Position numbers and translations under genes: made by a program | DNA from: Rhodococcoides kyotonense | GTDB lineage: Bacteria; Actinomycetota; Actinomycetes; Mycobacteriales; Mycobacteriaceae | DNA: 64,000 nt | Reading direction: 5' to 3' | NCBI RefSeq assembly: GCF_900188125.1 | Contig: NZ_FZOW01000005.1 | Coordinates: 186,001 to 250,000, forward strand | Part shown: one piece after another, positions 7,498-17,154 of the stretch | How the letters are laid out: every line of letters starts with the position of its first letter | How positions within the stretch are numbered: the stretch's first letter is position 1 | Notes under the pieces: generated by a model | Seen by the model: only the letters and a program-made list of their open reading frames with translations | Database searches by the model: none | Told to the model about the DNA's origin: nothing

Positions 7498-10374
7498 GTG
7501 TCGACCGATCAGCCCACACCGAGCGCTCGCGTCGAGCTGCGGGTTCTCGGCCCGATCGAGGCTTTTCTGGACGGCCGGCCCATCGCTCTCGGTGGGCCGG
7601 TTCCTCGTGCGATCGTCGCCCGGCTCGCGATCGCGAACGGCCGCATGGTCACCGACGACGCACTGATCGACGACCTGTGGGGCGATGCGCCACCTCGGAC
7701 CGCGTCGCTGACGTTGCAGGGCTACATCTCGACGCTACGCAAAGCGTTCGAACCGAATCGAGGAACGAGCAAGCCGACCGTGCTCGTCCGACGCGGACCC
7801 GGTTATGCCCTCGTCCTTCCCGCCGACGGGCTCGATTCGACGCGGTTCCTCCAGCTCGCGGAGGCCGGCAGGCACGCACTCGTCGCGCAGGACTATCCCG
7901 CCGCCGACCACGTTCTCGGCGACGCTCTCGATCTGTGGCGCGGGCCAGCCCACGCGGACTGCGCAGACAGGCCGTTCGCCGAGGCTGAGATCAGGCATCT
8001 CGAAGACCGTCGCATCGGTGTGTTCGAGGATCGGATGGACGCGGCAATCACGTTGGGAGAGAACGTGTCCTCCGCAGCCGCCCTGGAGGCGCACACCCGT
8101 GAGCACCCGCTGCGGGAGCGGGCCTGGGAATTGCTGGCGCTCGCGTTGTACCGCGCAGGTCGACAGGGCGATGCGCTGACGGCGCTGAGGACCGCGCGCG
8201 AGAATCTGGCCGATCAGCTCGGTGCGGATCCGAGGCCGAGTCTGAGCGCGCTGCACGAGAAGATCCTGCGTCAGGACCCCTCGCTCGACGCCCACACCGC
8301 GCAGGTGCAGGACGCGCGCCCCCCGGCGCGGCACAGCCTGGTTCCGATTCCGCTGACGCCGCTCGTGGGCAGGCAGGACCAGTTGCACGCCGTCGAACAG
8401 GCGGGTGCGACCAACAGGCTCGTCACCCTCACCGGGCCGGGAGGGATGGGCAAGACGCGGCTCGCCCTCGAGGTGGCGCGTCGTCGTCAGGATTCCGATG
8501 GGCCGTGGTTCGTCGAATTGGCGGACGTTCGCGACGGCGGATTGCTGGTCGACGCGATCGCCACGGCACTCGGGGTGACGGTGTCCGGCGGTGCCGCATC
8601 ACTCGTCGCGATTCTGCGCGACCGGCAGACACTTCTCGTTCTCGACAACTGCGAACAGGTGCTGGGTCCGGTCGCCGACTTCGTGTCGTCGGTGCTGGCA
8701 TCCTGCCCTGGAGTGTCGATCCTGGCAACGTCGCGAGAAGCTCTCGGCGCGCACGGTGAATACGTCTACGACACCCCGTCCATGTCCTCGGGCGCGACGG
8801 GGGAGGCGGTCCGCCTGTTCGTCGATCGAGCGTCGCCGCAGTTGGGTGGCTGGGACCCGGGTGCAGAGGACTTGGAACTACTCGAGAAGCTGTGCCGAGC
8901 ACTCGACGGAATGCCGCTCGCCATCGAACTTGCTGCGGCGCAATGTCGTACGCTCTCGGTCCGGCAGTTGGTCGACAACCTCGACGATCGATTCTCCGTG
9001 CTGCGGGGTGGGCCGAGGACCAATCTGCGGCATTCGACCATGCTGGCCGCAGTGGAATGGTCGTATTCCAGTCTTCAGCCGTCGGAAAGCGCGTTGTTCC
9101 TGGATCTGGCCGTCTTCGACGGCGGATTCGACCTCGACGCCGCGCGCGAGGTCACCGGCCACCGCGGGATCATCGGCGACCTCGGTGCGCTGATCGACAA
9201 ATCGCTGGTGAAGTCGTCGGGTGGTGATCCGCGGCGATACCGGATGCTCGAAACTCTCCGGAGTTACGCTGCGCTGCACCGTGATCCGGCTCGATCGGCG
9301 GAGCTGCGAGCTCGCCACACCGAGTGGGTCGTCGCCATGGCAGAGGACGCCTACTTCGGATTGCGCGGTCCGGACTGTCCGCGCTGGATGGAGCGCCTCG
9401 ATCACGACATGCCGAACGTGCGTTCGGCGCTCGAATATCTGGACAACACATCCGAAACGTATCTACGCATCGTGGGCAGCCTGTACTGGTACTGGTATCG
9501 CCGCGGCCACGTGGCAGAAGGGCTTCGGTACCTCGAGCCGGCCATGAAGGCCAAGGACATAGGCATCGGGGTGCTCGTGCGCGCAGTGGCGGGCTTGACC
9601 ATCACCCGGTATCTGGCCGGCGACATCTCGGGTCTGCTCGAATCCTTCGGCAGGCTGGCCGAATTGGAACCTCGGACGCACTCGGACGAGCTCGCGCGGT
9701 CCGACGCCTTGGTGTCGCTCGCGTTCTTCGAGGCAGGATCCGGATTGACGGACCAAGCCGTCGCGCATGCCGACGAAGCGCTCGCACTGTCGGACGTCAT
9801 CGATGCCCCGTACACGAAGGCAGAGGCCCTGATGTCCGCAGGCACAGCGTTTCTGCGCAGCGGTGATCTGAGTCGGGCCGAGCAGCTTCTGGCCTCGTCC
9901 GCAGCCGTGGCCGAGGAGTGCGGATATCAGTGGTGCCTGGCGTCCGCGCTGTGGATTCACGCCAAAGTGGATCTCGCGCAGCAGCGTTGGGGTGGACCGG
10001 CCGAACGCAAGCTGGCTCGCATGATCGATGCATGCGACGACGTGTCCGATACGTCGTCGTGGATGGTCGGTCTCGCGACGCTGGCGTACGCATTGTTCCG
10101 CAGGAACGAGATCGATTCGGCGACACAGCTGTTGGGTGTGGTGGACCGTCAGGTCGAGATGATCGGGTACGTGCCGTCGGCGATGGATCCCATCGACATC
10201 GGGCGGTACGACCGGGAGATCCGCGCAGCCGTCGACGACGAGACTCTTCGACGGAACATCGATATCGGTCGGCGATTGACGCGCGGTGAGGTGCGGGAAC
10301 TCGTGCATGTCGCAGTCCCGCCGTCGTCGAACGGTCACCTCAGAGACGACACGAACATGACCTCCCAGCCCTGA
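7498..10374 (+). CDS. AfsR/SARP-family regulator with BTAD, AAA/NB-ARC-like ATPase and TPR-like region
   Basis: 958 residues from a GTG start. Residues about 5-100 form an OmpR-type winged-helix DNA-binding domain (VELRVLGPIEAFLDG at the start). About 105-255 is the bacterial transcriptional activation domain, with LWRGPA and REHPLRERAW. An ATPase follows, with Walker A GPGGMGKTR (about 313-321) and Walker B LLVLDNCEQ (about 379-387). The last ~350 residues are helical, TPR-like repeats. Such proteins activate nearby secondary-metabolite or stress genes under ATP control; the target here is unclear, as no biosynthetic cluster is visible. Its last 40 bases overlap the convergent gene at 10335. 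Confidence 0.88.
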   Translation: MSTDQPTPSARVELRVLGPIEAFLDGRPIALGGPVPRAIVARLAIANGRMVTDDALIDDLWGDAPPRTASLTLQGYISTLRKAFEPNRGTSKPTVLVRRGPGYALVLPADGLDSTRFLQLAEAGRHALVAQDYPAADHVLGDALDLWRGPAHADCADRPFAEAEIRHLEDRRIGVFEDRMDAAITLGENVSSAAALEAHTREHPLRERAWELLALALYRAGRQGDALTALRTARENLADQLGADPRPSLSALHEKILRQDPSLDAHTAQVQDARPPARHSLVPIPLTPLVGRQDQLHAVEQAGATNRLVTLTGPGGMGKTRLALEVARRRQDSDGPWFVELADVRDGGLLVDAIATALGVTVSGGAASLVAILRDRQTLLVLDNCEQVLGPVADFVSSVLASCPGVSILATSREALGAHGEYVYDTPSMSSGATGEAVRLFVDRASPQLGGWDPGAEDLELLEKLCRALDGMPLAIELAAAQCRTLSVRQLVDNLDDRFSVLRGGPRTNLRHSTMLAAVEWSYSSLQPSESALFLDLAVFDGGFDLDAAREVTGHRGIIGDLGALIDKSLVKSSGGDPRRYRMLETLRSYAALHRDPARSAELRARHTEWVVAMAEDAYFGLRGPDCPRWMERLDHDMPNVRSALEYLDNTSETYLRIVGSLYWYWYRRGHVAEGLRYLEPAMKAKDIGIGVLVRAVAGLTITRYLAGDISGLLESFGRLAELEPRTHSDELARSDALVSLAFFEAGSGLTDQAVAHADEALALSDVIDAPYTKAEALMSAGTAFLRSGDLSRAEQLLASSAAVAEECGYQWCLASALWIHAKVDLAQQRWGGPAERKLARMIDACDDVSDTSSWMVGLATLAYALFRRNEIDSATQLLGVVDRQVEMIGYVPSAMDPIDIGRYDREIRAAVDDETLRRNIDIGRRLTRGEVRELVHVAVPPSSNGHLRDDTNMTSQP

Positions 10375-10700
10375 TCGCTGTCGAAGGGCCCGAACACGGC
10401 AGGCAACGATGTCCGACGGACGGACGCGGACACGGCGTCGGGAAGATCGGTCAGATCCGAGTCGCCGAACACCGCGCATGTGAGCGCGGACGACAGGCTG
10501 TAGGCGTCGGCGGCGGTGCAGACGAACACTGGAAAAGTGATGTCGGCGCCTGCGCCGTCGCGAGCAGCCGACTCGGCACGCACGTGCAGCCATTCGAGAA
10601 ACATCTCGGCGTCGTCGCGGTCGCAGAACTGGACTCGTGCCGACCTGATGCGGGTGCCGGTCAGCGGGGCCGAGTACTCGGAGAGGGTCGGAGCGCTCAT
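10335..10700 (-). CDS. Hypothetical protein
   Basis: 121 residues from the ATG at 10700; a longer frame to 10829 exists but lacks support. No family is recognised. The protein is mixed alpha/beta, with two cysteines in a central FPVFVCTAADAYSLSSALTC stretch and a C-terminal FDSDQGWEVMFVSSL. The codon pattern is ordinary for the window. Its 3' end overlaps the SARP regulator's 3' end by 40 bases in convergent orientation, so either boundary could be revised. Confidence 0.5.
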   Translation of the reverse strand: MSAPTLSEYSAPLTGTRIRSARVQFCDRDDAEMFLEWLHVRAESAARDGAGADITFPVFVCTAADAYSLSSALTCAVFGDSDLTDLPDAVSASVRRTSLPAVFGPFDSDQGWEVMFVSSLR

Positions 10701-10770
10701 GAGGGGTACGTCCTTCGTCGATGGGAACTGGACGAAAGAGTGCACCCAGCCACTTGGAAACGACTTGGAA

Positions 10771-11418
10771 CTACTCGAGCCGACCGAACGCGACCGCACC
10801 CAGAATCGTGTGTGCTCCGGCGATGACACCGTCGAGTGACTCGGTGTCGGGTGCGAGCACCCACTGCTGCGTCATCATCAGGACCGCCCCGACCAACCCG
10901 ACAGCCAATGTTCGACGGTTCGGCCCGGACAAGCCGTGCGCCGTGCCGACCGACGCCGCAAGTGCGAGAACCGCGTCGACGAACAACGACGTCGTCTCCC
11001 GGTACAGAGCGTCGACCTCCGCCGACACGCCCAGGACTTCGAGGAGCACGATTCGCGCGGATCGTGGATCGGCTGCCACGCTGCGGAAGAAGTTCGACAA
11101 GGCAGCCTGGAGCACTTCTTCCGCCGTCGGATCATGTTCTGCTGCAGGGACTTCGATGCTGTTCAGCATCGTCGCCGTCGCGCGTCGGTAGACGGCGACG
11201 AGCAGGTCCTCGCTGCTGTCGAACGACTCGTAGAAGTAACGCTTGGTCAACCCGGCGCTTGCGCAGACACGGTCGATCGATGCCGAGCGGTAACCACTCG
11301 TGCCGAAGATGTCCACGGCAGCGTCGAGAAGCTTCTCGCGTCGGTCCTCACGGCGCTGGTCGGACGACGACCCACGGTACGGACGGCCGGGAACAGGTCG
11401 GGTGTCGGAAGTGCTCAC
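10771..11418 (-). CDS. TetR-family transcriptional regulator
   Basis: 215 residues. The helix-turn-helix lies at about 25-70 (REKLLDAAVDIFGTSGYR, then RVCASAGLTKRYFYESFDS). The C-terminal part is a TetR ligand-binding region. The GTG at 11418 was chosen because the frame upstream has no family similarity and enters the divergent gene. It is divergent from an SDR and EthA-like monooxygenase pair that begins 91 bp away and probably controls it. It does not resemble EthR beyond the general TetR fold. Confidence 0.83.
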   Translation of the reverse strand: MSTSDTRPVPGRPYRGSSSDQRREDRREKLLDAAVDIFGTSGYRSASIDRVCASAGLTKRYFYESFDSSEDLLVAVYRRATATMLNSIEVPAAEHDPTAEEVLQAALSNFFRSVAADPRSARIVLLEVLGVSAEVDALYRETTSLFVDAVLALAASVGTAHGLSGPNRRTLAVGLVGAVLMMTQQWVLAPDTESLDGVIAGAHTILGAVAFGRLE

Positions 11419-11509
11419 CCCCCGATCTTGACACCCATCCGTATCAGATGGAAAGTGACACGTAGCAGTTCCCAAAATGGGGGGAACGGAACATGGAGGT
11501 GGACTTCTC

Positions 11510-12379
11510 ATGGCCGCACTCTCGAACAAGGTCGTGTTCATCACCGGCGCAGCGCGAGGAATCGGGGCCGAGACCGCCCGATCGCTCGCCGCGCGGGGCA
11601 GCAAACTGGTCCTCACCGATGTCGACGAAGAACCACTCCGCGAACTGGCAGCCGAGCTCGGTGACAGCGTGGCACTTGCCGTCGTCGCCGACGTTCGCGA
11701 TCTGGGGGCCATGCAGGCGGCCGTCGACGCAGGCGTCGAGAAGTTCGGGGGACTGGACCTGGTTCTCGCGAACGCGGGGATCGCGAGCTACGGATCCGTA
11801 CTTCAGGTCGACCCCGAAATCTTCGACCGCGTCCTCGACATCAACTTGCGGGGCGTGTTCAACACCGCACGTGCCACACTGCCGTCGCTGATCGAACGCA
11901 AGGGCTACATCCTCATCGTCTCCTCGCTGGCCGCATACGCCGCGTGCCCGGGTCTGGCCGCGTACAACGCCAGCAAGGCGGGGGTCGAACAATTCGCCAA
12001 CGCGTTGCGTCTCGAGGTCACCTATCGCGGTGTCGGCGTCGGATCGGCGCACATGGCGTGGATCGACACCCCGCTCGTGCGAGACGCGAAAGCGGACCTC
12101 GGTGCGTTCGGTGAGATGCTCGGTCTCATGCCCGGTCCCTTCGGGCACACCATGACCGTCGACAAGTGCGTCGACGCGTTCGTCGACGGCCTCGAGAAGC
12201 GGAAGCGCAAGGTCTACGTGCCGCGCTGGGTCGGGGCTGCCGGATTGTTCAGGGGAGTACTGCAATCGGCCGTCGGCGACCGCGCTCTGCTGAAGCACGT
12301 GCCGAGGCTTCTACCGAAAATGGACGCAGAAGTCGCGGCGCTCGGGCGGTCGACCAGCAAGCGCAACGTCACGCGATAA
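11510..12379 (+). CDS. SDR-family oxidoreductase
   Basis: 289 residues. TGAARGIG at about 12-19 binds NAD(P); LANAG, a SSL serine and YNASK in the GLAAYNASKAGVEQF stretch complete the active site. The C-terminal ~60 residues are basic, as in SDRs that act on lipophilic substrates. The ATG at 11510 follows GGAGGTGG by about eight bases. The stop is only 29 bp from the next gene, an EthA-like monooxygenase, so the two are probably co-transcribed. Together they could interconvert alcohol, ketone and ester forms of one compound. Confidence 0.88.
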   Translation: MAALSNKVVFITGAARGIGAETARSLAARGSKLVLTDVDEEPLRELAAELGDSVALAVVADVRDLGAMQAAVDAGVEKFGGLDLVLANAGIASYGSVLQVDPEIFDRVLDINLRGVFNTARATLPSLIERKGYILIVSSLAAYAACPGLAAYNASKAGVEQFANALRLEVTYRGVGVGSAHMAWIDTPLVRDAKADLGAFGEMLGLMPGPFGHTMTVDKCVDAFVDGLEKRKRKVYVPRWVGAAGLFRGVLQSAVGDRALLKHVPRLLPKMDAEVAALGRSTSKRNVTR

Positions 12380-12408
12380 TTCATTCCCCCTCACGCGAAA
12401 GTGCCTCG

Positions 12409-13893
12409 ATGACAACCACTTCTCCTTCCGAATCCTCGCAGGACGTGGCCGCCGAGACGGTCGACGTACTGATCGTCGGCGCCGGGCTGTCCGGTATCGG
12501 AGCCGCGCACCATCTGCAGTCGAAGGTGCCGGGAAAGACGTACACCATTCTCGAGAGTCGTGGCGCGATCGGCGGCACGTGGGATCTGTTCCGCTACCCG
12601 GGAATTCGGTCGGACTCGGACATGTACACCCTCGGGTACAACTTCCGCCCGTGGACCGGGGACAAGTCGATCGCCGACGGCAAGGACATCCGCGAATACA
12701 TCGAGAACACTGCCCGCGACGGCGGCATCGACGAGAACATCAGATTCCACCACCGAGTGGTGAAGGCATCGTGGTCGACGAAAGACTCGCGGTGGACGAT
12801 CGTCGCACTCCGATCCGACACCGGAGAAACCGTCACGTTCCACGCGTCGTTCCTGATGTGCTGCAGCGGATATTACGACTACACGAAGGGATTCACACCG
12901 GAGTTCGACGGCATCGACGACTTCGGCGGTACCGTCGTGCATCCGCAGTTGTGGCCGGAGGATCTCGACTACGCAGGCAAGAAGGTCGTCGTCATCGGAA
13001 GCGGTGCCACCGCGATCACGTTGGCGCCCAACCTCGCTCGTGAGGCCGACCATGTCACGCTGTTGCAGCGGTCGCCCAGCTACATCATGTCGTTGCCGTC
13101 GAAGGATCCGATCGCGCTCGCGCTGCGGAAGTACCTGCCGGCGAAAGCTGCCTACGGGGTCACTCGTCTGAAGAACGCAGTGACCGCCATCGGTCTGTAC
13201 GTGCTGTGCCAGCGCTACCCGAAGTTCATGAAGAAGCAGATTCGCAAGCTGCAGGAGAAGTGGCTTCCCGAGGGGTACGACCTCGACACCCACTTCACGC
13301 CCAAGTACAACCCGTGGGATCAGCGACTGTGCCTCGTTCCCGACAACGATCTCTTCCGGTGCATCCGCAAGGGCGAGGTCGAACTCGTGACCGATCACAT
13401 CGACAGGTTCGATGCCGACGGTATCCGGTTGCAGTCCGGAGGCCACCTCGACGCGGACATCGTCATCACTGCGACCGGGCTGAATCTCGTCGCGTTCGGC
13501 CACGTCGATCTCGAAGTCGACGGCCGAACCGTCGACCTCACCGAGACCATGGCGTACAAGGGCATGATGCTGACCGACGTCCCGAACTTCGCGTTCGTCG
13601 TCGGCTACACGAATGCGTCGTGGACGTTGAAAGCGGACCTGGTCTGCGACTACGTGTGCAGGTTGCTCCAGCACATGGACGCCGGCGGACATCGCGAGGT
13701 GCGCCTGACGCGGGACCCGTCGATCGGGGAAGAACCGTTCCTCGACTTCGCCGCCGGCTATGTGCTGCGGTCCGTCGACTCGTTCCCGAAGCAGGGATCC
13801 AAGGCGCCGTGGCGACTGCGCATGAACTACTTCAGAGATCTGCCGGTGTTGCGGTACGGATCCGTCGTCGACGACAACATGAGCTTTCGCTAG
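12409..13893 (+). CDS. Flavin-containing Baeyer-Villiger monooxygenase, EthA-like
   Basis: 494 residues, close to the length of EthA (489). It has the FAD-binding VGAGLSGIGAAHHL near residues 22-35, GGTWDLFRYPGIRSDSDMY, and the NADPH-binding IGSGATA near 197. The Baeyer-Villiger fingerprint FGGTVVHPQLWP is at about 172-183. Conserved C-terminal blocks include TATGLNL and ASWTLKADLV. Such enzymes insert oxygen into ketones or oxidise sulphur compounds; in M. tuberculosis EthA also activates ethionamide. It lies 29 bp after an SDR gene and opposite a TetR. The natural substrate is unknown. Confidence 0.92.
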   Translation: MTTTSPSESSQDVAAETVDVLIVGAGLSGIGAAHHLQSKVPGKTYTILESRGAIGGTWDLFRYPGIRSDSDMYTLGYNFRPWTGDKSIADGKDIREYIENTARDGGIDENIRFHHRVVKASWSTKDSRWTIVALRSDTGETVTFHASFLMCCSGYYDYTKGFTPEFDGIDDFGGTVVHPQLWPEDLDYAGKKVVVIGSGATAITLAPNLAREADHVTLLQRSPSYIMSLPSKDPIALALRKYLPAKAAYGVTRLKNAVTAIGLYVLCQRYPKFMKKQIRKLQEKWLPEGYDLDTHFTPKYNPWDQRLCLVPDNDLFRCIRKGEVELVTDHIDRFDADGIRLQSGGHLDADIVITATGLNLVAFGHVDLEVDGRTVDLTETMAYKGMMLTDVPNFAFVVGYTNASWTLKADLVCDYVCRLLQHMDAGGHREVRLTRDPSIGEEPFLDFAAGYVLRSVDSFPKQGSKAPWRLRMNYFRDLPVLRYGSVVDDNMSFR

Positions 13894-14055
13894 CTTTGTG
13901 ACGTAACACGAACCGCGAACATGCCGATTGGTATTCGAACGTTACGAACGCGAACGGCATTTCGGGTGGAGACCCACGGATTCGCCTGGCAATATGCTCC
14001 CGGAATGTCCGATTCGGTACGTGCGTAATCGGTTGGTGCGGAAGTGGAGCAGTTC

Positions 14056-15249
14056 ATGAAGGTCTGGCGCGGAACGGTACTGGGCGCTGTCGCGGCGCTC
14101 GCTGGGGTGGTCGTCCTGTCGGCATGTGGAACGACGACGACGTCGACCGAGGCGGTTGCCCCGATCGATTCGAATCCCATCGCGGAGCTCATGAAGCCCA
14201 AGGTGACCTCGACGGTCGCCGACGGTGCCGTCGGGTTCTCGCCGGCGGATCCGGTGACCGTCACCGTCAGCGACGGCAAACTTGCGAACGTCACGATGCT
14301 CAATCCCGAGGGGAAGGCCGTCTCGGGCGCGATGGCGCCGGACGGACTGTCCTGGACCAACACCGAGCCGCTCGGATACAACCGCGAATACCGCGTACAG
14401 GCCGACGCGTACGGACTCGGGGGAGCGTCGAGCACCGTCACGAGCTTCACCACCAGCCAGCCCGGCAACTTCACCAAGCCCTACCTGCTGCCGTCGGAGG
14501 GTGCCGTCGTCGGAATCGGTCAGCCGGTCGCGGTGCAGTTCGACGAGACGATCACCGACAAGATCGCCGCACAGAACGCCATCCAGGTGACGACGACGCC
14601 ACCCGTCGAAGGTGCCTTCTATTGGGTCAACGACCGTGAGGTCCGCTGGCGGCCGCAGAACTACTGGGCGTCGGGCACGCGCGTCGACGTCGCGGTCAAC
14701 GTGTACGGCCGCGATCTCGGTGACGGCATCTACGGCCAGGAGAACGCCACGGCGTCGTTCACCATCGGTGACGCCGTGGTCGCGACGGCGGACGACAACA
14801 CCAAGCAGGTCACGTTCAACGTCAACGGCCAGGACGTCATCACGATGCCGACGTCGATGGGCAAGGACAGCACGCCGACCGACAACGGGGTCTACATCAT
14901 CGGTGATCGGTTCGACCACCTGGTTATGGACTCGTCGACGTACGGCGTGCCGGTGAACTCCGCTGCCGGGTATCGCACCCCGGTCGACTGGGCGGTGCGC
15001 ATGTCCTACAGCGGCATCTTCTTCCACTCCGCGCCGTGGTCGGTCGGGCAGCAGGGATACTCGAACGCGAGCCACGGCTGCTTGAACCTGAGCCCCAGCA
15101 ACGCGAAGTGGGTCTACGACAACACCAAGCGCGGTGACATCGTCGTCGTCAAGAACACCCTCGGTGGAACGCTGTCCGGCGTCGACGGCCTCGGCGACTG
15201 GAACATCCCGTGGGATCAGTGGAAGGCCGGCAACGCCACCAGCGTCTAG
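14056..15249 (+). CDS. L,D-transpeptidase lipoprotein (LdtMt2-like)
   Basis: 397 residues. A signal peptide ends in a lipobox (VVLSAC, Cys near residue 24), so the protein is probably lipid-anchored outside the membrane. Two Ig-like domains follow, then the YkuD catalytic domain with SHGCLNLS, nucleophile Cys342 and His340. It forms 3-3 cross-links in peptidoglycan and is the likely counterpart of Rv2518c. The ATG at 14056 has GGAG upstream; a GTG at 14044 is possible. Its last four bases overlap the stop of the convergent M23 peptidase. Confidence 0.93.
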   Translation: MKVWRGTVLGAVAALAGVVVLSACGTTTTSTEAVAPIDSNPIAELMKPKVTSTVADGAVGFSPADPVTVTVSDGKLANVTMLNPEGKAVSGAMAPDGLSWTNTEPLGYNREYRVQADAYGLGGASSTVTSFTTSQPGNFTKPYLLPSEGAVVGIGQPVAVQFDETITDKIAAQNAIQVTTTPPVEGAFYWVNDREVRWRPQNYWASGTRVDVAVNVYGRDLGDGIYGQENATASFTIGDAVVATADDNTKQVTFNVNGQDVITMPTSMGKDSTPTDNGVYIIGDRFDHLVMDSSTYGVPVNSAAGYRTPVDWAVRMSYSGIFFHSAPWSVGQQGYSNASHGCLNLSPSNAKWVYDNTKRGDIVVVKNTLGGTLSGVDGLGDWNIPWDQWKAGNATSV

Positions 15250-16004
15250 TCGGAGTCGCCCTTCTGATACCTGGCGGGATCGATGCCGAGCGTCTTCAAG
15301 TACGCGACGGGTTCGATGCTCGACCCGTTGTTGCGGACCTCGAAGTGCAGGTGCGGTCCCGTCGAGTTGCCGGTGCTGCCGACGCTGCCGATCTGGTCAC
15401 CGGGTTCGACGGTGTCACCGACGCTGACGTTCACCTTCGACTGATGCCCGTAGTACGTGACCGTGTTGCCGCTCTTGATGCGCACGAGGTTGCCGTAGCC
15501 GTCGCCTGCGTCTCCGGCTTGCTCGACGGTCCCGCCCGTCACCGCGTAGATCGGTGTGCCCGACGGCGCTGCCAGATCGACTCCCTGGTGATACTGGGCT
15601 CCGTTGCCGGTCGGGTTGTTACGGCCGCCGTAACCCGAACTGATCTCGTAGCTGCGCGCCGGGAGCGGCAGGATGGATCCACCCAGTCCGACGGACGGGG
15701 GAGCGGCTTTCACCTCGGGTTCGGATTCCAACTCGTCGGCGCTGGTGTCGCCCTCGGGGGCAGGTCCGAAGTCCGAATCGAGAATGACGGCGGCGACCTC
15801 GTTGATGAGAACACCCGTCGCGTCCAGGACCGCCGAGAGAATCGCTGCACGCTGTTGGGCGTCGGGCTGCGGGATCGGTATCTCGGGTAGTTCGATGGTC
15901 GGCTGCGCTGCCGCGACGGTCGGATTGATCAGACCCGTCGTACCGAGGCACAGCGCTGCCGACAACACCGAACCTGCAATCACCTTGTGAACTCGTCGAG
16001 CCAC
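15246..16004 (-). CDS. Secreted M23 (LytM-type) peptidase
   Basis: 252 residues. A signal peptide ending near AAA (residues 31-33) is followed by an acidic linker (about 75-105) and a C-terminal LytM domain. Zinc-site motifs are complete: HxxxD at His139 and Asp143, and HLH at His218-His220. The role is cleavage or regulation of peptidoglycan stem peptides outside the cell. The GTG at 16004 follows AGGAGG, which rules out the longer frame up to 16076. It converges on an L,D-transpeptidase with a 4-base overlap, so two cell-wall enzymes end against each other. Confidence 0.9.
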   Translation of the reverse strand: MARRVHKVIAGSVLSAALCLGTTGLINPTVAAAQPTIELPEIPIPQPDAQQRAAILSAVLDATGVLINEVAAVILDSDFGPAPEGDTSADELESEPEVKAAPPSVGLGGSILPLPARSYEISSGYGGRNNPTGNGAQYHQGVDLAAPSGTPIYAVTGGTVEQAGDAGDGYGNLVRIKSGNTVTYYGHQSKVNVSVGDTVEPGDQIGSVGSTGNSTGPHLHFEVRNNGSSIEPVAYLKTLGIDPARYQKGDSD

Positions 16005-16261
16005 GTGTCGTACCTCCTGGTCTCTGCCCGACTGCTTCGATGGGCTTCGAACTGCTGGTGACGCGTTTTGGGGCACGACAAATCAGAACTGCGTGATCAC
16101 AGCTTCAACATTGGTACTTTTCTTCCCCAAAAGTGCCATCAGTAACCGTACGTCACATGAACCACATAGGAAACTCGAAAGTTGAATTACAGCAACGTAA
16201 TTCACGTATTCGCTCGTGTGTGCGAACGAGTAGCCGCCGAGGCGGGGCGTACTCGGGACAC

Positions 16262-16292
16262 AAAAAAACCGGCCTCCGTGTGGAGACCGGCT
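16262..16292 (-). terminator. Rho-independent terminator of tRNA-His
   Basis: On the minus strand a 9-bp GC-rich stem (CCGGTCTCC / GGAGGCCGG, ACAC loop) is followed by seven T residues. It lies 12 bases past the tRNA 3' end. The rest of 16005-16261 is the upstream region of the M23 gene; I see no gene or confident riboswitch in it. Confidence 0.85.
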
Positions 16293-16304
16293 TTCCTGTA
16301 ACGA

Positions 16305-16381
16305 TGGGGTGAGTGACGGGACTCGAACCCGCGACACCCAGGATCACAACCTGGTGCTCTACCAGCTGAACTACACCCACC
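16305..16381 (-). tRNA. tRNA-His (GTG anticodon)
   Basis: Cloverleaf with GTGGGTG/CACTCAC acceptor arms, a D-arm GTTCAGCTGGTAGAGC, anticodon loop TTGTGAT and T-loop TTCGAGT. The extra G at position -1 and C73, both hallmarks of tRNA-His, are encoded, as is the CCA end. Confidence 0.96.
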
Positions 16382-16468
16382 ATAGCTACGTCGAACAGCA
16401 CCCTCGCGGGCTCTGCATCAGCAGCGGAGACAATACTAGCGGGTCGATTCGCAGGTTCCTAATCGCCC

Positions 16469-17071
16469 CTACGACTGTGTGTCGAGACCCTCGACGATAG
16501 CTGCGATTTCGCTGGTGGACGGGCCTGGCTGGGGTACGAAAACCGTCTGGCGGTAGTACTTCAGCTCCTTGATCGACTCCTTGATGTCGGCCAGAGCCCG
16601 GTGAGCGAGCCCCTTCGTCGGCTGACCGAAGTAGATCCGGGGATACCACCGACGCGACAGCTCCTTGATGGAACTGACGTCGATCATCCGGTAGTGCAGG
16701 TAGGTGTCGAGTTCGACCATGTCGCGCGCGATGAAACCGCGATCGGTCGCGATGGAGTTGCCGGCGAGCGGCACCGTCGCAGCCACCGGTACGTGCTCGC
16801 GGATGTACTCCAGTACCTGCTTCTGTGCCTCCTCGATCGTTACCGTCGAGGCGCGTACCTCTTCGGTGAGACCCGATTTGGCATGCATCTTCTTGACGAC
16901 GTCGGGCATACCCGCCAGCGCCTCGTCGTCGGCATGGATGACGATGTCCACACCCTCACCGAGAATTTCCAGCTCGCTGTCGGTGACGAGCGCCGCGATC
17001 TCGATGAGTTTGTCCTTCGACAGATCCAGGCCGGTCATTTCGCAATCGATCCACACAAGTTTGTCCTGCAC
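16469..17071 (-). CDS. orn: Oligoribonuclease
   Basis: 200 residues, the usual Orn length. DEDDh exonuclease motifs are present: [10 protein letters not shown] at the N-terminus (Asp9, Glu11), [11 protein letters not shown] in the middle and [11 protein letters not shown] near the end. Orn degrades 2-5-nt RNAs and pGpG in the cytoplasm. The GTG at 17071 gives the family start; a GTG three codons upstream is an alternative. It is flanked by tRNA-His and a HerA-like ATPase, as remembered for the Rv2511/Rv2510c region of M. tuberculosis. Confidence 0.95.
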   Translation of the reverse strand: MQDKLVWIDCEMTGLDLSKDKLIEIAALVTDSELEILGEGVDIVIHADDEALAGMPDVVKKMHAKSGLTEEVRASTVTIEEAQKQVLEYIREHVPVAATVPLAGNSIATDRGFIARDMVELDTYLHYRMIDVSSIKELSRRWYPRIYFGQPTKGLAHRALADIKESIKELKYYRQTVFVPQPGPSTSEIAAIVEGLDTQS

Positions 17072-17154
17072 TCCAGACACACTAGTGCGAGAAGAACTCG
17101 CACTATGGTTTGCGGTGGTGATCAACAGTGGCCACGGGTAGGAGGAGCGCGAAC

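Noticed and set aside
8869-10779. An exact 18-base match, GACTTGGAACTACTCGAG, at 8869-8886 and 10762-10779.
   Set aside because: One copy is inside the SARP gene and the other at the TetR 3' end. The length is only slightly above chance for 64 kb, with no palindrome or flanking similarity.
10771-11418. Identity of the TetR as EthR, because of the EthA-like neighbour and similar length.
   Set aside because: Outside the general TetR helix-turn-helix the sequence does not resemble EthR, and the divergent gene next to it is an SDR, not the monooxygenase.
16005-16261. Checked for a cyclic-di-AMP riboswitch before the M23 peptidase, as some actinobacterial wall hydrolases have one.
   Set aside because: The conserved sequence blocks of the ydaO type are not recognisable on the minus strand here.
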